Positions 12,520-24,400 of a stretch of DNA of 64,000 nt are shown piece by piece. The stretch comes from Halicephalobus mephisto (Eukaryota > Nematoda > Chromadorea > Rhabditida > Panagrolaimidae): positions 124,001-188,000 of the forward strand of contig SWDT01000005.1 in the NCBI GenBank assembly GCA_009193035.1. Reading direction: 5' to 3'. Every line of letters starts with the position of its first letter. Position 1 is the first letter of the stretch. The position numbers and the translations under genes are program-made. The notes under the pieces were generated by a model, which did not search any database, had not been told where the DNA came from, and saw nothing but the letters and a program-made list of their open reading frames with translations.

Positions 12520-14620
12520 TTTGATGGCATTTCATATAATACTATTAAAAATAAAAGTAATTATGGTTCATTCATGCACAATATATCCTTATCTAATCAA
12601 GAAGTAAAAGTTTCTTTCAAATACACCGGAAATGAAAATTAATAATCATCTGAATGAAATTTCATATAATGCTGCTAAAGATAAATTTAATTATCGTATG
12701 CTTATGATTCATGAATATTGTTATGCGTTTAATAGAAAACTTTCCTGCCAGCTGCACCGGAAAAATGTACTTTACCACCTGGATGAAAGTTCATGTAAAA
12801 TTATTAAGCGTAATTATAATTACCGTATGCATATGAATCATGTGCATATCATTGTACATTTAATAAAAAAAATCTTTCAGTTATGTCAGAAAAAGTGAAT
12901 GTAGTTAGTCATCTGGACGGTGTTTTGTAAAATATTATTTAAAAAATGAGTGATTATGTATTAAAAAATCATGTGTATTATTATATACTATGCAGAAAAA
13001 AACGCAACTTTTAGCTCCGTAACAATTACGAAATATGACATAATTGTCGCATTTTTCATTAATATTTGACTTTTGTAACGAAAATTACAACTTAATAGAT
13101 ATGATTGACATTTGTTACTGTACCAAAAGTTGCGTTTTTTTGTGTGTAAACATGTAACAACTTTTGTTTCTGGTTCATTAGAAGAAACGACTACAATTAA
13201 GCTTCTGGGTGAAATCGTACATAATATGATTAAAAAAATTGCAATTATCATTTAGTCATGAATCATATATGGTTATATGTTTAATGAGAAATTAGCATTC
13301 CTTTCAGGTATATCACAAGATATAAATGCAATTAAGCGTGTGGGTGAGATTTTACACAAGGTTAAATATGATTACAATTCTCATGATTACAGATCATGTG
13401 CATATATTGTTGTGTCTAACAAGAGGGTTTTTCCATTAAATTAAAAGAAATAAATATATTTAAACATTTGGATAAAGCGCTATAAATGTTGCTGAGGATG
13501 AGAACATAGTATGTTTATTATCATGTACCTATTATTATATGTTTAATCAGGAAATTAAGCATTTTTCGCCATATCAGAAGAAATCAATGCTGAACGGTAC
13601 GAGCAACCACTGCTCCCGGGATTATATAAGCTTTGTATCTTAGGATAAATAAATCTAGCAGATCAAAAACAAGTTCCGCGAGCTCTAAATGCAATCAGTC
13701 ATTAGATGAAGTTTCATATAATGTTAAATATAGCTATAATTATTATGTTTACCAATAGTGTGCATAATGATATGTATCGAACAAGAAAGTTGAACTTTTT
13801 CTTCCAACTACATCATAACAAATTAATGTAACTACTTATCTGGATGAAGTTCCATAAAATGTCATTAAATATAGCGATAATTATTATGTTTACAAATAAT
13901 GTGCATAATTTTATATCTAATAAGAAAATTGAACTTTTTCTTCCAACTATATCATAACAAATTAACATAACTACTCATCTACATGACTGTAATATTGTTA
14001 AATATAATTATAATTATTATATATTTGCAAATTATGCATATATCGCTATATGTTTAGCAAGAAAGTTGAATTTGTTCTTCCAACTATATCATAACAAATT
14101 AATATCACTTATTTGGATAGAATTCCATATAATGTTGTTGAATATGGCTATAATTATTATGTTTACAAATAATGTACATAATGTTATATCTAATAAGAAA
14201 ATTGAACTTTTTCTTCCAACTACATCATAAAACTTGACATCACTACCTATTTACATGATTTTGTGTAATATTGTTAAATAATAATTATTGTGTTTACAAA
14301 TAATGTATATAGTGGTATATATCCAACAAGAAAGTTGAGGTTTTTCTTGTAGTTACATTTTGAGAAAAATAAGCACACTTGAGCACCTGGGTGAAATTTT
14401 ACATGCCATTATTGGTGATAGAACTAATTACTGCTTACTCATAAATAATATATTGTTATAAATTTAATTAAAAAATTTTCTTCTCAACTACAATAGAAAA
14501 ATTAATGTACTTAACTACTTGGATAAAGCCACATACAATATTGTAAAATTATTGTAATTGCTGCCTACTTATAAACACATTAGTAATTTCGAATGAGAAA
14601 AAAACAAAGTAGGTGATGAA
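12520..14620. repeat. ~130-bp degenerate tandem array, about 14 units
   Basis: Each unit carries a GGATGAAATTTCATATAATG-like segment, then TATAATTATTATGTTTACAA, then TGTGCATA and an AAGAAAATTGAAC-like segment, then TTTTTCTTCCAACTA. Starts are near 12528, 12655, 12780, 12910, 13205, 13345, 13460, 13707, 13840, 13978, 14110, 14250, 14390 and 14525. The spacing break after 12910 is explained by a MITE inserted at 12989-13148. The best-conserved units are on the right (13.7-14.3 kb). No gene is seen in the array. Confidence 0.7.
12989..13148. mobile_element. TA-flanked MITE, copy 1
   Basis: About 160 bp with terminal inverted repeats. The left end reads CAGAAAAAAACGCAACTTTT and the right end reads AAAAGTTGCGTTTTTTTGTG, flanked by TA. 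The interior contains CGTAACAATTACGAAATATG and TTTGTTACTGTACC. It belongs to the same family as the elements at 14723, 15071, 34739, 38729 and 55366. TA flanks and this size fit a non-autonomous Tc1/mariner-type element. It interrupts the ~130-bp array. Confidence 0.75.
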
Positions 14621-14722
14621 AAAGTTACAAAAGATCATTAATTAATCTAAAAATTAAATAGAATTTTGCAAAATAAAAGTTTTCTATTTTTGCTGATTTC
14701 TAAAACTTACACATGCATTTAT

Positions 14723-14889
14723 TACACACAAAAAAGTTACTTTTAACCCTGTAACAATTGCGAAATGTAACAAAAATATGACACAATCGTCACATTTTTC
14801 ATGGATATGTGACATTAGTGATAAAAATTAAAAAATAGTAATGATTTCCATTTTTTACTGGACCAAAAGTTACGTTTACATATGCACAA
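14723..14889. mobile_element. TA-flanked MITE, copy 2
   Basis: The left end is TA then CACACAAAAAAGTTAC. The interior is GTAACAATTGCGAAATGTAA, then GATTTCCATTTTTTACTGG. The right end is ACCAAAAGTTACG followed by a slightly decayed terminus ending near 14889. Same orientation as copies 1 and 3. Confidence 0.7.
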
Positions 14890-15070
14890 CACACCGATAT
14901 TAATTTAGTGTATCGGTATGTTGGATATAATGTATCTAGTACATCAGAACCGTTCTAATATGTCTATATTATATACAATGCACTAATTTCAACTTAGTAT
15001 ATCGGTATATCAATATGTTGGATATAATGTACCTAGTACATCAGAGCCGTTCTAATGTACTAGTATATTA
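14890..15070. repeat. two satellite-related units between MITEs
   Basis: Two units about 97 bp apart share TTGGATATAATGTA, then CTAGTACATCAGA and CCGTTCTAAT. They are relatives of the satellite monomers at 41.7 and 54.1 kb. They lie exactly between two MITE copies. Confidence 0.55.
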
Positions 15071-15224
15071 TACACAAAAAAGCGTAACTTTTGAACTCGT
15101 AGCAATTGCGAAATGTAACAGAATCGTTGCATTTTTCATGGATATTTGATATTGGTGATAAAAATTAAAAAATAGTGATGATTTCCATTTGTTACTGGAC
15201 CAAAAGTTACACTTTTATGTGTGT
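15071..15224. mobile_element. TA-flanked MITE, copy 3
   Basis: The left end TACACAAAAAAGCGTAAC and right end AAAGTTACACTTTTATGTG face each other, and both are bounded by TA. The interior matches copy 2 closely (CAATTGCGAAATGTAAC; GATGATTTCCATTTGTTACT). It is the best reference copy for the family. Confidence 0.8.
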
Positions 15225-15990
15225 AAAAGTAATCTTTTGAAGTAAGTTATATATCATCTTAAAGCTCTTGAAATGCACATCCAGAATCTGTTGTTTCTTT
15301 CTACTGAATTTTCTTCTGCAGTAAGGTAATTGGAAAATATAAAACTCCATAATTAACTACAAAGAAACCCGCTTTGGTGTTTGGATTCTGTTTTTTGATA
15401 TGTTCGTATCCTACATTAATAATACTATCTGAGTAATTCTTTATGGTTGGATGTAAATTTTAAGCTGATTATGATTATTCAGTTGATTTTTAAAACAACA
15501 GAAAACATTTAAGACTTCAGAGTTCTGTTTGTTAGAATTTCATAATTTTCATCGGTCATCGTGCTTCAGAAGCAGACAACAGATTCTAAATATGAATTTC
15601 AAAAACTACAAAATGACATATAACTCATTTCAAAAGGTCATTTTGAGTAACTGCACTTCCCTTAGTTTATTTACGATAATTTTCTTCAAAAATCAAAGAT
15701 TAAAAGTAAACTTCAAAAACCAGGACTACTCACTAATTCCGTATGTGTATGTTGCGTACAGTTCCGTTATGAATCATCTTGTTTTTCGTCATTATTAAAA
15801 ACATTAGAAGTTCGTATTTGTACAAAATTACCTCAGTTCTAATTTCCTGAACATTTAAAAAGTTTTAGAGTTCAAGATTTCAGATGTTCAAATTTAAATA
15901 TAATTATGCAAGTTCTAAAAATCTAAGGGATTTCTGAAATTTTGTAACATTCTCGGAAATTTCAGAAACCGTCGGATTCTTAGAAAATTA
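15225..15990. other. mixed-composition DNA, no supported gene
   Basis: This stretch is less repetitive than its surroundings and contains an 89-codon plus-strand open frame (15529-15798). That frame lacks an ATG in good context and its composition (Phe/Asn/Lys-rich) is what AT-rich DNA gives by chance. It may be the remains of an old element. Confidence 0.3.
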
Positions 15991-16029
15991 CAGACTGTCA
16001 TGAGATCGTAGAAGACCTCTAATATGTAT

Positions 16030-16620
16030 AAACGGAAATTTGGAAGATTCCAGAATCTTCTACTTGATTCTAGAAGCTTCGATGAGATTCTGGAAGTTAT
16101 AAAAAATTCTGAAAATGTTTCGAAAGGTTATACTCGATCCTAAAAAGCTCCAGAATCTTCTGTTGGATTCTAAAAACACCTACGACATTTCGAAATATGA
16201 AAATTTCCTGAGGATTCTGGAAACGTTTTAGAAAATTCTATAAGATCCTAAAAAGCTCCAGAATCTTCTATTAGATTCTAAAAACTTTCAGAAGATTTTG
16301 AAATATTTCGAAAATGTCCTCAAGATTCTAGAAACATCCCGAACGATTCTGTAAGATTCCAAAAAGCTCCAGAATCTTCTTGTTGTGGACGCATAATCCC
16401 CATGACCGGAGATATCCAGAACACCGAAGACTTACCAGTACCTTCTCTCTACTGAGGAGTACAAAAGGGGACAATTCGGTGTACCGGGAGTTCTCCCCGG
16501 GTGTAGCTCTGATATTTATAATATTTATTCTATTTTGTATTGTCTTATTCTAAGTAAAGACATGACACTTCTATTGGATTCTAAAGACTTCTACAAAGTT
16601 CTTGGAATTTTTGTATATTT
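16030..16620. repeat. minisatellite around AGAATCTTCT, split by a solo LTR
   Basis: Units of about 50-60 bp containing CTCCAGAATCTTCT then TTGGATTCTAAAA recur six or more times. A solo LTR (16381-16567) sits inside one unit. The sequence after the LTR continues the same unit, which helps to confirm the insertion boundaries. Confidence 0.65.
16381..16567 (+). mobile_element. solo LTR, family 1, with 5-bp target duplication
   Basis: A 187-bp element begins TGTTGTGGACGC and ends AAAGACATGACA (TG…CA ends). CTTCT is present immediately before it and again immediately after it. A second copy lies at 37575-37768. No internal region, primer-binding site or coding sequence is next to it, so this is a solo LTR. 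Five-base duplications are usual for Ty3/gypsy and BEL/Pao elements; the class cannot be told from the LTR alone. Orientation is given as TG-to-CA on the plus strand. Confidence 0.85.
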
Positions 16621-16696
16621 GAAAAATACGTCCTTAGTGACATAACTGGCGACAACTCAACTACGTCACTTTTCCTCCGTCGTGCCATCCTCGAAA

Positions 16697-16822
16697 ATGA
16701 CAAACGTGATTTTTGTAAGTCTTGTGACTCTCGTCCGGCCTTGTTTCAAGTCAAACCGATTCAGTGATCCATCGAAAAAAATTAATATTTTTGTACTAAT
16801 TACTTTAATTTATAGAAAATAA
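16697..16822 (+). CDS. possible 41-codon ORF or first exon
   Basis: In an island of mixed composition, CGAAAATG opens a frame reading MTNVIFVSLVTLVRPC and stops after 41 codons. The first residues are hydrophobic like a signal peptide. GTAAGT follows codon 6 and could instead be a splice donor. No partner exon was identified with confidence. This may be chance. Confidence 0.2.
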   Translation: MTNVIFVSLVTLVRPCFKSNRFSDPSKKINIFVLITLIYRK

Positions 16823-16829
16823 AAAATTC

Positions 16830-18470
16830 GAAATTTCCTGTAGAAACGAAAACAAGATAATTTTTGCAGAAAATCTGAAAACTACCATATACGTCAAATC
16901 CGACTTTTTAGATCTTATTCATGAACACAAAATTCTGAAAATAAATGGATTAAAAAGTTAATTTTTGATAAAAAAAAAATAAAAACAAATTTTCAACAAA
17001 CAAATTTATAAAAAAATTAAATTCAAAAATGATAAAAAATAAAATAATTTAATTTAAAAAAACTATTTTATATAAAAATTTGCAAAAAAAACTATTTTAT
17101 ATAAAAAATTTTAAAAAATTATTTTATAAAAAAAATAAAAAATAATTTTATAAAAAAAATAAAAAAAATAAAAAAATTTAAGTACATTTAGATTAAAAAA
17201 TCTGCTTTTTTTAAATAATCCGAAATTGATATTCATTTTTTTAAGAACATACATCATTTTTGAATTCCTTCAAAAAAAGACAGATTTCCTATTCAGACAT
17301 CATTGGATTATTTTTTTTTTCAAGTCAATTCAAAAAAGATCAAATTATTTTTTGTTATCATTATCCGAATGAATATCTATCTTATTTTACACTAATTTAA
17401 AAAAAATAAAAATCATAAAAAAGTAATTTTAATTTAAAATTTAAAAGAAATTTAAAATTAAAAAAAAATAAAATTTAAAAAAATAATTTTTAAAATTCAA
17501 AAATATATAATTTAAAAGAAATTTAAAATTTAAAAAAAAATATAATTTAAAAAAAATTTAAAATTCAAAAAAAAAATTTAAAATTAAAAAAAAAATAAAA
17601 TTTATTTAAATATTCTTCAATGAAAAATAAATAATTTTAAATTTATTTTTTTAATGAAAAATTAATTTTTAAAAATCAAAATTTCTGTTCAAAAATCATT
17701 GAATTAATTTTTCTTTATTTTTAAATTTTATTATAATTTAAGAATAATTAAATTATTTTGTTTTTTATCAAAAATATTTACTTCAATTCATACAAATTCT
17801 AAAAGTATAAAAATTGTTTTCAATTTTAAAATTTTAAAAAATTTAAATTTTTTATTTTTAGGGATTTCTAATTTTTAATTTTTTGAGGATTTGTAAATAA
17901 AAAATATTCATTTTTAGGGGTTTTTGAAAAAAAAAATTTTTTTTTTAATTTTTAGGAATTTTGAAAAAAAAATTTCATTTTAGAGATTTTTTTATTTTAG
18001 GAATTTTTGAACAAAAAAAATTGATTTTTTTAATTTTTAGGGATTTATGAAAAAAAAATCAATTTTATTAATTTTAGGGATTTTTGAATAAAAAATTTTA
18101 AATTTTAAAAATCATAGAGATTTCTGATTTTTTATTTTCGAAAATTTGTAAATAAAAAATATTTATTTTTAGGGGTTTTTGAACAAAAAAATTTTATTTT
18201 TTTTATTTTAGGAAATTAAAAAAAATTTTATTTTAGAAATTTTTTTATTTTAGGAATTTTTGAACAGAAATTTTATTTTAGAGATTTTTGAACAAAAAAA
18301 ATTTTATTTTAGAGATTTTTGAAAAAAATTTTATTTAAAAAAAAATTAAAATTGACTATTTTAATTCTAAAATGATCATAATACAATGTGGCTAATTTCG
18401 TCTCAAGATGAAAATTTGTCAAATTTGGTAATTAAAAACTACAATTTCTGTGTCATGATACTGTTATTTT
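16830..18470. other. very AT-rich low-complexity DNA
   Basis: Long runs of A and T, with repeated TTTTTAGGGATTTTTGAA-like words at 17.85-18.32 kb. No gene, RNA or element is visible. Confidence 0.5.
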
Positions 18471-18700
18471 CGGATTACACATAACTCCCACAAAATTCCC
18501 CCCGAGGTCCCTAGGGTTCAAACGAGACTGAAAATGAGTTGTTGTCGAGAAATAAGCCAAAACAGGAAACATTACCAAGGAGTACAAAGTCATCCGACAG
18601 GTGACTCATGAACCGCCTCAGGCGACAAACAGTCACCGGAAAGGATGGGGATATGCAAATATTATATTTTTCCCCAGGGCTGTTCTCGAATGAAAAATTA
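18471..18700. promoter_or_regulatory. mixed-composition island with nested palindrome
   Basis: GGTGACT (18600-18606) pairs with AGTCACC (18631-18637) around a second hairpin, CGCC-TCA-GGCG. The left arm contains TGACTCA, the AP-1/bZIP core. It lies about 300 bp upstream of the small four-exon gene and may be its promoter. A 25-codon frame beginning ATGAGTTGTTGT (18530s) is also present but could not be joined in phase to a downstream exon. Confidence 0.3.
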
Positions 18701-18896
18701 GTCTGATGTTGAATTTCAGAATTATCAGATTAGAGAAGTTTGAAATTTCAAAAATTTAACAAAGTCGGTAGGGATTACGGTAATGACGTAAGAAGGGGGT
18801 TTTCGCGTTGGAAAAAGTCCCAAGGCGATCTTTAGTTTTTTGAGCAAATCCGGAAGGAAGTCAACAAGATCATCGAAAACGAAGTGCCCCACAGGC

Positions 18897-20761
18897 ATGA
18901 CGAATCCTACAAAGCTTCCGGGTCAAGTAAAAATGGATAAATTTAATCTTTAATCCTGTTTTTTTAAATATTTTTTAAAATATTTTTTTTTAAATAATTT
19001 TATTTAAAAATTTTTTAAAATAACTTTTTTGAAATAATTTTTAAAAATTTTTTTTAAATAACTTTTTTTAAATATTTTTTTTAAAATTAAAATTGAAACA
19101 ATTTCGAAAATACGAAAAATTAAATTATAAAAACTACGTAAGAAACTAACCATCTAAGGTTGGGCCCTCAGGCATCAAAGTTTAGAAGGAAATTCAAATT
19201 TGTACTCTTGTGGATTCCGAAGCCTATTTTTAAATTCAAAAAATGTTTATATTGTCGAATCCCGTTTTAGAAACTGATGATCTTTTATGAAACTACAGAT
19301 TACTGTAGTCAGATGAATAAGATGACAAATGAGTTTTTCAAAAATTACAAATTTTCAGGAAATGACAACAGAAGGCGGAAAAGATGGATTCCGAACGACG
19401 ACAAAATTAAACTTGTCAGACAGTTGGATTCTTCAAACGAAACAAACAGAAATTAAAAAACGGTAATTATTATTAAAGCTTTGACGTAGATTACGGCTTT
19501 TCCAAGTACTCGATTACGGGGGATGTTTTCCACAACAAGCTTATCTTTCAATAAATAAACCATGAATAGTGGATAATAGGGAACTAATTTTAATAAAAAA
19601 GTTCTACTTTTGAATCATTTTTGAAATTCATTTTTATTTTGCTTAATAATAAATGAATTTGTAAAATTTTACTTTTTTCAAGTTATTCGATGCTTAAAAT
19701 AAGTGAATTTGTCAAAGTTCATCGAACAATTTGTGATTGAAACTGAAATTGAAATTATTTTTAGAATGATTTTTTAAATTGATTTTTATTTTGTTTAATA
19801 ATAAACAAATTTGTAAAATTTTACTTTTTTTCAAGTTATTCGATGTTAATTTCCAACTACGCTTAAAAATAAGTGAATTCGCCAAAGTTCATCGAACGAT
19901 TTGTGATTGAAATTGAAATTAATATTATTTTTAGTGATTTTTTAAATTGATTTTTATTTTGTTTAATAATAAACAAATTTGTAAAATTTTACTTTTTTCA
20001 AGTTATTCGATGCTTAAAATAAGTGAATTCGTCAAAGTTCATCGAACAATTTGTGATTGAAATTGAAATTATTTTTAGTGATTTTTTAAATTAATTTTTA
20101 TTTTGTTTAATAATAAACAAATTTGTAAAATTTTACTTTTTTTAAGTTATTCGATGCTTAAAAATAAGTGAATTCGTCAAAGTTCATCGAACGATTTGTT
20201 ATTGAAATTAAAATTAATATTGTTTTTAGTGATTTTTGGAATTAATTTTCACCTGTGCTTAAAAAATGCAAACTTGTCAAGGTTTATTAAATGTTTCACT
20301 TTTTTTAAATTGTTTTTCACATTAAATTTTCATCTGCCTTTATTACTAAGCGAATTTGTGAGAAATTTCGTTTTTTTAAGTTCTTAGATACTACTTTCCA
20401 CCTGCGCTTAGAAATGAGCGAATTCGTCGAAAATTCCACTTTTTTTTAAAATTGTTTTTTATATTCAATTTTCACTTGCACTTATGACAAAGCGAATTCG
20501 TCAAAGTTCGTCGAAAATTTCACGACAAATCGAATAAATCAAATAAAAACTAAATTCTAATTCGATAAATATCATTTTGCAGACTGAATCTGATAAATCC
20601 TTCTGAAATCCCTGGAGTTATTATATCGAATACTGTAGGTTCCTATTGTATTTAATTTTACTCAGATTAATATAGTTTCAGAAGTTCATCAACGATGCTT
20701 CAATTCGATTTCTTCAAATCACACATTGCAGATTCAGAATCTTCATCTACAGAATTTCTGA
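18897..20761 (+). CDS. small four-exon gene, unrecognised product (~89 aa)
   Basis: Exons are 18897-18926, 19359-19462, 20583-20638 and 20682-20761, with donors GTAAAA, GTAATT and GTTCCT and acceptors TTTTCAG, TTTTGCAG and GTTTCAG. Phases match at all three junctions. Exon 3 is open only in the frame used. The product begins MTNPTKLPGQ, continues EMTTEGGKDGF and …LNLINPSEIPGV, and ends …IQNLHLQNF. No domain, signal peptide or membrane segment is seen. The true start may lie further upstream, because the frame is open before this ATG back to an acceptor-like TTTAG near 18834. Exon 3 also has a GTAGGT donor three bases earlier than would fit the chosen end, which would give a different C-terminus (…KFINDASIRF…). 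A short final exon and an uncertain end keep confidence moderate. Confidence 0.45.
19590..20530. repeat. intronic tandem repeat, ~150-160-bp unit
   Basis: Units share TTTTATTTTGTTTAATAATA, then AACAAATTTGTAAAATTTTAC, then TTCATCGAACGATTTGTGAT. Five or six copies, more degenerate to the right, fill intron 2 of the small gene. Confidence 0.65.
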
Positions 20762-21125
20762 TTTTTATAATTTTATAATTTTATGATTTTTATAATTTTT
20801 ATAATTTTTATAATTTTATAATTTATAATTTTTATAATTTTGTAAATAAATATTCGTTTTAAGACTTCCTAATGTCTGTATTGTTGTTTCCAGGTTGCCT
20901 GGGGCAACAGTTTAGTCAACCCGATTTTTCTAAAAAAGTTTTAGTTTGTTTGTAATTTCCTTTTTTTGCTTAATTATCTTGATTGAAGTCTTCCGGAATT
21001 TGATGAAAATTTTTCGAACAAAAATAAAACTGAAAATTTTATAATTTTGAAAAAAAATTATGTTTATTTTTAATTTTAATAGAATTTCATAAATTTCTGA
21101 AAATTTTAAAATTCTAAAAATTTGT

Positions 21126-21375
21126 GTCGAGATAATTTCGAAAAAATAATTATTTTAAAAATAGTACAATTTTAAAGATTTTCGATTTTTAATGTTTTCT
21201 AAAAATTTGTGTCAGGATAATTTCGAAAAAATAATTATTTTAAAAATAGTACAATTTTAAAGATTTTCGATTTTTAATGTTTTCTAAAAATTTGTGTCAG
21301 GATAATTTCGAAAAAATAATTATTTTAAAAATAGTACAATTTTAAAGATTTTCGATTTTTAATCTTTTCTGAAAA
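21126..21375. repeat. three 85-bp tandem units upstream of the CALHM gene
   Basis: GATAATTTCGAAAAAATAAT begins units at 21131, 21216 and 21301 (85-bp spacing). The units are nearly identical. The array ends about 70 bp before the CALHM start codon, so it lies in the likely promoter or 5' leader. Confidence 0.75.
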
Positions 21376-21442
21376 TCCGTGTCGGGATAGTTTTGTGACA
21401 AATCTTATTTTTAATATTTTAAATAGTGTAATTATTTGTTAA

Positions 21443-24400
21443 ATGACGACGACAGCGACGGCGGCGGCCACGGCGGCGGTGGCTTCGACGAGCGTCAGTT
21501 CGGAAAGCGGTGCCTTCGGGGTTATTTCTGGGATTTTCAAAAACTACGGACCTAGTGTCATTAACGGACTGATTATAGTCTCAACAATCAGCGGTCAATC
21601 CGTGAGTAATATTTACATAAAACTAAAAACAAAATAACCTTAATAAAATTAAAAATTTCATAATTTTGTGTGAAATAAATTTAATTTAGATAATAGGGAA
21701 ACTGACATTCGCATGTCCTTGTGCTTATCCCTTGAATATCTACCATTCCGTGACGTTCATCTTCGGACCGGCCTTGGCCCTTTTTATGTTTGCACTTTTG
21801 ATCAATCCGAGCACCTGGAAGCTGGTCCACGGATGCTGCCACAGGTAAGTGCCAGGTCCTCAGGGAGAGAAGTACACTCAAAAATAGAATAGTATTTTAT
21901 ACACAGCACTCGGAGTAAAGTTATAAGAAATACAAATAACGACAAGTGGGAAAATATCTCATATCCAACTGAGTAACGTGGTAAAACTGTCCACGCAGTC
22001 GAGGATTACGTTAACGGCAAGAATGGCAGATGATTCATCGACACAAGAGAAGCAAACAGTTCCCTATGTTTCGCGATTAATGTTTGATTTGTGTTTTGTA
22101 TTCTGTCATAATTATGTAGTACTTTTAAATAACGATAAAGTATTGTATTTTATATTTTGCACTATCGTATCTCTTTGTATTTATCTTTTTTGTATGTATT
22201 TGGTCGAATTATCCAATTTTGAGGAACCACTAAAGAAACCGATATAAATCAGTAGTAAGAAAACTCTTTAAACGGAGTAAACCTCCTTATTACTGATTTG
22301 TATTAGTTTCTTTATCAGGCCTTCAAACTTGAATAATTCGACCAAATACATACAAAAACGATGAATATATAGAGAGACAATAGTGCAAAATATAAAACAT
22401 AATACTTTATCGTCATTTAAAAGTACTACATAATTATGACAGAATACAAAACACAAATCAAACATTAATCGCGAAACATAGAGAACTGTTTGCTTCTCTT
22501 GTGTCGATGAATCATCTGCCATTCTTGCCGTTAACGTAATCTTCGATTGCGTCGACACTGGGGATTTTAGGATCCCTTTTTATATTCTATTACGGACCGT
22601 TAGGTCTCGAGGGTAGCCCTTCCCTAGTGGTATGTTAATCCTCATGTTTTTGGACTCTCTGGTCCTAACAGTAAGCTTTAAGTTTAAAATTAAATCATCT
22701 CAGATTACGGTACTTAATAACAATCTTATGGAAAATAATAGTTGTCTATGAAACAGCGAAGAAAAGTAATAGAACAAATGGAAATTACAAATACTAATTG
22801 GACACTTAGATCAAGTTATAATTTAATATAAAGTTATATAAAGTTGTTTAATCTGAAGATTTTTAATTTATATTAAGTATAGTGTTCCAAAAGATCACGA
22901 AAGGATTTTGGAAGGCTTCGATATGGCATTAACTAATCCTAAATTTTTTATGTAGATTAGGTACAAATTTTTAAAAGACCATAGAAAAATTCTTGAAGGT
23001 TTCTATATAATATCACATAAAAAAATCTGAAATTATTTAACTAAATTGAATGCAAAATGTAGATCATAAAAGAATTTTAAAAACTTTGATGTAATATGAT
23101 ATTTATCATTCTAGGTTCTGCATCAAGTTGGATATATCATTCTAAAAAGTTCCGAATTGAGTTCTAATTTAATGATATTAACTAATCCTAAATTTTTAAA
23201 AGACCATAGAAAAACTTTTGAAGGTTTCTATATAATATCACATAAAACAATCTGAAATTATTTAACTAAATTGAATGCAAAATGTAGATCATAAAAGAAT
23301 TTTAAAAACTTTGATGTAATATGATATTTATTATTCTAGGTTCCGCATCAAGTTGGATATTTATTATTCTAAAAAGTTCCGAATTGAGTTCTAATTTAAT
23401 ATGATATGAATTATTCTGGAAATTTTCAAATTAGTTTAATATGAATTGTTCTAAAAAACCTAAATCCAAAAAGTCCTGATTTAATCTGGTATGGATCACT
23501 TCAGAAAATTTCAAATTAGTTTAAAATAAATCTTTTTGAAAATGTTCGAACCAATTTAAAATAAGTTATTCTAAAAAATCCTAATTCTGGATTCTGAGTC
23601 GGATTCTGGAGGACTCCGATGTGGCGTAAATCCTAAAAAATAACTACTCAATTCAAAATGGAATTTTAAATTTTGTTATTTTTGGAAAATTACAATTTGA
23701 AAAAGATCTTTTTAGAAAATCTCAACTCAATTTGGATAAAATTTAAATCATTAATAATTTTGTATTTTAGGATTTTTAATCATGTTTGTGTTCAAAATTT
23801 CCTATAATTGAAGAAATGAATAATTTAATTTTGAAATGATTAATTTTAAATTAAAAAAATAAATTTACAGAAGTGGTTCGGCTGAGCATCCGTTTGGGGT
23901 TGCGTGTCTGTACTGGCTCCAGATAATCGCTCAGGCAGGTATAGCGCCTGTGGCATGGCTTTTCGTGGCTTTCTTGAACGGCAGTTACTACACTTGCATG
24001 AGGGCCGGGGCCTTCTGTGGCATCTCAGAATCCAAAAAATGCGAAAATCAACCAGATGTCGCTTCGTCGTTCGCAAGTGTTTCTCTCTACATAATTACGG
24101 TAGATCCAGATGTTTGTCCTCTTTGTGTATGTTCTCTAGATCCTGTCAACGAAGGATATCTCAGATCTCAATCCCAGGTGATAGCTTGGGCTCTAATCGT
24201 CGGAATCGGACTCATGGCTCTCACCACGATCTGCGTCGTCAGAATGTGCGACAAATACACCTACGTCCAGAACCACTACGTCGAGATCTACAGGGACGAA
24301 GAAAAACGAATTTTCGAAGAAGTCGCAAAAGAACATGCTCGGACCTTCGCCGAGACAAATTCGAAGTTGTTTTTTTCAAGTTCGAAACATTCCAAAGTGG

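Noticed and set aside
15529..15798. 89-codon plus-strand frame
   Set aside because: Composition as expected from AT-rich DNA; no ATG with support, domain or splice partner.
21978..22558. Twin ~90-codon frames in the foldback arms
   Set aside because: They are one sequence present twice in inverse orientation; differences are mostly amino-acid changing, which argues against a selected protein.
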